Source: Lachnospiraceae bacterium
GTDB lineage: Bacteria > Bacillota > Clostridia > Lachnospirales > Lachnospiraceae
Reading direction: 5' to 3'
Assembly: GCA_017558205.1 (NCBI GenBank)
Contig: JAFYWD010000293.1
Span: 1-36,456 of the forward strand
Length of the DNA: 36,456 nucleotides
Numbering within the stretch: the first letter of the stretch is position 1; every line of letters begins with the position of its first letter. Shown piece after piece: positions 34,165-36,456 of the stretch. The notes under the pieces were generated by a model. The model had not been told where the DNA came from and made no database searches. It saw only the letters and a list, made by a program, of their open reading frames with translations. Made by a program: the position numbers and the translations under genes.

Positions 34165-34183
34165 CAAATCTTATGAAGATTTG
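34165..34183. promoter_or_regulatory. Inverted repeat upstream of the serine hydrolase
   Basis: CAAATCTT (34165-34172) and AAGATTTG (34176-34183) are a perfect 8-bp inverted repeat with a 3-base spacer. It ends 18 bases before ATG 34202 and could be an operator or a small hairpin near the ribosome binding site. Confidence 0.4.
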
Positions 34184-34201
34184 AAAGAGAGATATGGTTT
34201 T

Positions 34202-35188
34202 ATGAATAAAGAAGAATTGCATAGTTTTATAGAAAAACAACAGCCTAATATATGTCAAATAGTGGCAAGTATGGATAAGCAAATTGTATATAGTGATACT
34301 TGGAATGATTATAAGAAAGATGATTGTACTCATATTATGTCTGCTACAAAAAGCATCATGGCTTTACTTGTTGGAATTGCTATAGATAAAGGTCAAATAG
34401 GAAGCGTAGATGATAAAGTGTTAGAGTATTTTCCAGATTATAAAGTAAAAAGAGGTGAAAAGACAATATATGATGTTACGATAAGACATCTTTTAACCAT
34501 GAGAGCACCTTATAAAGGAAAGGGAGACCCTTGGTCTAAAGTGTGTGCAAGTGATAATTGGACTTACTCTTCACTTGACTTTTTAGGTGGAAGAAAAGGA
34601 TTAACAGATGAATTTGATTATAGAACTGTATGCTTACATGTTCTCACTGGAATTTTATATAATGCTACAGAGATGAAAACTGTAGATTATGCGAATGAAT
34701 ACTTGTTTAAACCATTGGGAATTAAACCACATATAAATTATTATGCGGAAACAGCAGAGGAACATAAAGCATTTACTATCAGTAAATTGCCGAAAGAACA
34801 TATTTGGTTTTGTGATACGCAAGGATTAGGAACTCCTGGATATGGGCTTTGTATGTCAGCAGAAGATATGGCGAAAATAGGATTATTATGCCTAAACAAA
34901 GGCTATTATGATAATAAGCAAATCATTTCTTCGAGCTGGATAGAGGAAATGACAAGACCAAGAACGGTTGAAGGCAATAACTTTAGAGGTATGGAATACG
35001 GGTATTTGTGGTGGATTATTGACCGTAAAAAGAATATATATGCTGCTATTGGAAACAGTGGTAATGTTATTTATGTCAATCCAGAAAAGAACATTGTAAT
35101 AGCGGTATCATCCTATTTTAAACCTACTATATTTGATAGGGTTGATTTCATTCAGGAATATATTGAACCTTTTATTAGTGAGATATAA
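34202..35188 (+). CDS. Cytoplasmic beta-lactamase-fold serine hydrolase
   Basis: 328 residues from ATG 34202. This is the class C beta-lactamase/esterase fold: the SxxK motif is SATK at 47-50, and the third box is degenerate, IGNSGN near the C-terminus. The second (Tyr) motif is likely in FDYRTVCLH. There is no signal peptide, so it should act in the cytoplasm; substrate is unknown (esterase or amidase are possible, penicillin resistance is not supported). ORF start could extend to a TTG at 34181, but the ATG with AGAGAG upstream is preferred. Codon use is more AT-rich than in spoIVB, suggesting later acquisition. Confidence 0.85.
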   Translation: MNKEELHSFIEKQQPNICQIVASMDKQIVYSDTWNDYKKDDCTHIMSATKSIMALLVGIAIDKGQIGSVDDKVLEYFPDYKVKRGEKTIYDVTIRHLLTMRAPYKGKGDPWSKVCASDNWTYSSLDFLGGRKGLTDEFDYRTVCLHVLTGILYNATEMKTVDYANEYLFKPLGIKPHINYYAETAEEHKAFTISKLPKEHIWFCDTQGLGTPGYGLCMSAEDMAKIGLLCLNKGYYDNKQIISSSWIEEMTRPRTVEGNNFRGMEYGYLWWIIDRKKNIYAAIGNSGNVIYVNPEKNIVIAVSSYFKPTIFDRVDFIQEYIEPFISEI

Positions 35189-35210
35189 ATTCCAATATCG
35201 TAGACAAAGT

Positions 35211-35244
35211 AAACTTTCAGTCTTGTAGAGAGATTGAAAGCAAC
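35211..35244. repeat. Hairpin repeat, copy 1
   Basis: AAACTTTCAG-N13-TTGAAAGCAAC. CTTTCAGTCT (35214-35223) pairs with 35231-35240, including one G-U, over a 7-base loop. A related copy lies at 35901-35933; this one lies between the serine hydrolase and the HXXEE gene. Confidence 0.7.
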
Positions 35245-35276
35245 AGAAGATTTGAATTTTACGGAGAGGTTATGAT

Positions 35277-35891
35277 ATGAAAAAGTGGATAGATAATTAT
35301 AATCTTGAAATCATGACAGCTATATTAGCAATTGTTTTTTTGATAAGCCTTTTCTTTTGGAATAGTTTAACTTTTTCAGGAAGGGCATTACTGGGTTTTA
35401 TGGTATTATATGCCTTACATGAGTGGGAAGAATCAAAATTTCCGGGTGGATTTTATGACCTGTTTTTTGGTGGATTTGGAGTTGAAATCAAGGTAAGCGA
35501 AGCAAGAATGCATTTGCCGGTTGCAATATATATTTTGATTATGTTGCTTGTTCCTTTTGCACTACAGAATATAACATTCCTTGTCCTAATTCCTTTAGGA
35601 CTTGGACTTTTTGAAGGTGTTATTCATGTTGCAGGTATTAAAATACATAAGTTAAAAAAACCATATACCCCGGGAATGATTACAGGTATTGTAATGTTTG
35701 TGTACTCAATTTTTATAATTGTTCAAATTAACAAAGTGGGAGGTTTACCTGTTTGGCAGTGGATTGTTGGTTTTATACTTGCATTGCTAGGATTTGTTGT
35801 TATGGAACAGTTTTTCTTAAAAACAGTGGGTCTTACATTTATTGATTTTAGAAAAATGGCTATGGATCGTGTTTTGGGGAATAGAAAGTAA
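35277..35891 (+). CDS. HXXEE-domain membrane protein
   Basis: 204 residues with about six membrane helices. LHEWEE near residue 48 is the defining HxxEE motif, and a second His-rich helix (GVIHVAGIKIHK) follows; metal binding is likely, but no reaction is established for the family. The N-terminal helix begins after MKKWIDNYN. The ribosome binding site GGAGAGG lies at 35263-35269. The gene is enclosed by two copies of a hairpin repeat and followed by an IS91-type end, so it may travel as a unit. Base composition is AT-rich like the serine hydrolase before it. Confidence 0.85.
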   Translation: MKKWIDNYNLEIMTAILAIVFLISLFFWNSLTFSGRALLGFMVLYALHEWEESKFPGGFYDLFFGGFGVEIKVSEARMHLPVAIYILIMLLVPFALQNITFLVLIPLGLGLFEGVIHVAGIKIHKLKKPYTPGMITGIVMFVYSIFIIVQINKVGGLPVWQWIVGFILALLGFVVMEQFFLKTVGLTFIDFRKMAMDRVLGNRK

Positions 35892-35900
35892 TAAGTCATG

Positions 35901-35933
35901 AAACTTTCAGCTTTTCTAAGAGTTGAAAGCAGC
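35901..35933. repeat. Hairpin repeat, copy 2
   Basis: AAACTTTCAG-N12-GTTGAAAGCAGC, matching copy 1 at both ends. CTTTCAGCTT (35904-35913) pairs with 35920-35929. Position 35911 (C) pairs 35922 (G) where copy 1 has T-A, a compensating change that supports a selected stem. Confidence 0.7.
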
Positions 35934-35952
35934 GTATTATTATTTCGTGAAC

Positions 35953-36029
35953 AATCGGTGTCAGGACAGAGGAAAAAGCAGATCACATTTTTACTGCATC
36001 TGCCCATTCCTCTGGACTGCACACCGATT
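35953..36029. mobile_element. Long imperfect hairpin at the presumed end of an IS91-like element
   Basis: AATCGGTGT (35953-35961) pairs with ACACCGATT (36021-36029), CAGAGGAA (35967-35974) with TTCCTCTG (36007-36014), and GCAGAT (35978-35983) with ATCTGC (35998-36003), a 77-base hairpin with small internal loops and a 14-base loop. GAAC (35949-35952) immediately precedes it; IS91 elements insert next to GAAC or CAAG. It lies 200 bases past the stop of the minus-strand transposase, where the replication-origin end of such elements is expected. Confidence 0.6.
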
Positions 36030-36229
36030 TTCACCAATTGAACCAGGTCGCGTCAGCTTTAGCCGAGACACTATGGTGTTTCAATTAGTTCTCTGTCCTT
36101 TGATTTTATCAAAAGTATTCGGTTTTGCAAATCCGTAAATTCCGGTGTACATACTTTTCTTATTTTAAAGTATAACAAATAGACCCTCCTGCTTAGAAGG
36201 ATTTCTCAGTACATATTTAATTATACAGT
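36030..36229. other. Non-coding tail of the IS91-like element
   Basis: 200 bases without a convincing gene. It contains CTCTGTCCT (36091-36099), an inverted match to AGGACAGAG in the upstream hairpin (35964-35972), a small TTTGAT/ATCAAA hairpin (36099-36113), and an ATACTTT/AAAGTAT pair near 36146-36168. On the minus strand, a 23-residue reading frame starting MYTGIYGFAKP lies here with no close ribosome binding site; it is more likely noise. Confidence 0.5.
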
Positions 36230-36456
36230 CTACCCTGTAAGTGAATAGGCACCACGCAGTTTGTAGGATGATATCTTTCCACCACATGCTTCACATTTGC
36301 AAATATCTTTTCGGTACAGAATCATAAGTTTTTCTGCCACTGTTTTGTTTCTTAACTGCGAGAAGTACCGGGTACAGTTTAAAAGCTTTCGGCAGAGATT
36401 CATTTTTTCTTTTTTGCTTCGACAGGAAAGAATTCCGTAGTGTCGGATTCGTACAA
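36230..36456 (-). CDS. IS91-family transposase, C-terminal part, start outside the window
   Basis: 74 residues before a TAG stop (36232-36230 on the minus strand); the frame stays open to the window edge. The sequence RIRHYGILSCRSKKEKMNLCRKLL is the C-terminal signature of IS91/IS801 HUH-type rolling-circle transposases, where the consensus reads as RIRHYGxLSxRxRKxKLxLCRxLL. A CKCEACGG pair of Cys motifs follows, typical of the zinc-binding tail. The catalytic Tyr/HUH core lies beyond position 36456. It is on the opposite strand to everything else nearby. Confidence 0.8.
   Translation of the reverse strand, partial: VRIRHYGILSCRSKKEKMNLCRKLLNCTRYFSQLRNKTVAEKLMILYRKDICKCEACGGKISSYKLRGAYSLTG

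Noticed and set aside
35953..36029. The long hairpin as a simple terminator for the HXXEE gene
   Set aside because: The 3' arm is followed by TTTCACC, not a T tract, and the stem has several internal loops, so termination is not the best explanation.
35923..36138. 71-codon plus-strand frame in the IS91-like tail
   Set aside because: It crosses the hairpin repeat and the long imperfect hairpin, has no ribosome binding site and no recognisable domain; the region is better explained as the non-coding end of the element.
36053..36150. Minus-strand 23-residue peptide MYTGIYGFAKP
   Set aside because: Too short, with no close ribosome binding site and overlapping inverted repeats; kept only as a remark.
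1..36456. CRISPR array, tRNA or rRNA genes, phage genes
   Set aside because: No regularly spaced direct repeats, no tRNA-like cloverleaf with TTC arm, and no phage structural or integrase genes were seen in either strand.

Overview
The window comes from a spore-forming, strictly fermentative clostridial Firmicute, most likely a member of the Lachnospiraceae. The evidence is the gene order rimP-nusA-rnpM-ylxQ-infB-rbfA-nrnA-truB-ribF-rpsO-pnp, a complete spoIIIAA-AH operon, the run yqhY-nusB-xseAB-ispA-dxs-tlyA-nadK-argR-recN-spoIVB, a glycyl-radical protein on the minus strand, and low-GC, AG-rich coding strands with AGGAGG-type ribosome binding sites. No rRNA, tRNA or CRISPR array was seen.

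Layout. 1-3376: 3' part of a large secreted multidomain protein (transglutaminase-like domain, leucine-rich-type repeats, InlB-type repeat, Gly/Ser repeat linker, Ig-like repeats), closed by a terminator. 3489-11821: one long translation and RNA-metabolism operon from rimP to ribF. 11822-12183: a highly structured intergenic segment, then the promoter and leader of rpsO. 12184-14874: rpsO and pnp, separated by 333 bases holding the rpsO terminator, a promoter embedded in it, and a long rod-like RNA structure. 14991-15230 (minus): a 79-residue stand-alone glycyl-radical domain resembling a minimal GrcA. 15497-20467: spoIIIAA-AH, encoding the engulfment-stage channel between mother cell and forespore, behind a candidate sigma-E promoter. 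20546-23408: prfC and a secreted transglutaminase-like protein. 23492-32556: the yqhY to recN housekeeping run (transcription termination, exonuclease VII, isoprenoid precursors, rRNA methylation, NAD kinase, arginine repressor, DNA repair). 32731-33993: spoIVB, the forespore signalling protease. 34030-36456: accessory DNA, with a serine hydrolase, an HXXEE membrane protein flanked by two related hairpins, and at the right edge the 3' end of an IS91-family transposase on the minus strand with its non-coding terminal region.

Functional themes. The left half is the machinery for making and matching mRNA and ribosomes. It includes PNPase, whose gene lies behind an unusually structured leader that may be autoregulated. 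The centre and right hold two sporulation modules (SpoIIIA and SpoIVB) that act in adjacent steps of forespore signalling. Normally spo0A follows spoIVB; here accessory genes and an IS91-type end lie in that position, so the right end looks like an insertion or rearrangement point.

The best candidates for something undescribed are the pnp leader RNA, the ribF-rpsO hairpin cluster, the minimal GrcA with its palindromic upstream site, and the repeated hairpins around the HXXEE gene. All are inferred from reading the sequence. No database comparison or folding program was run.
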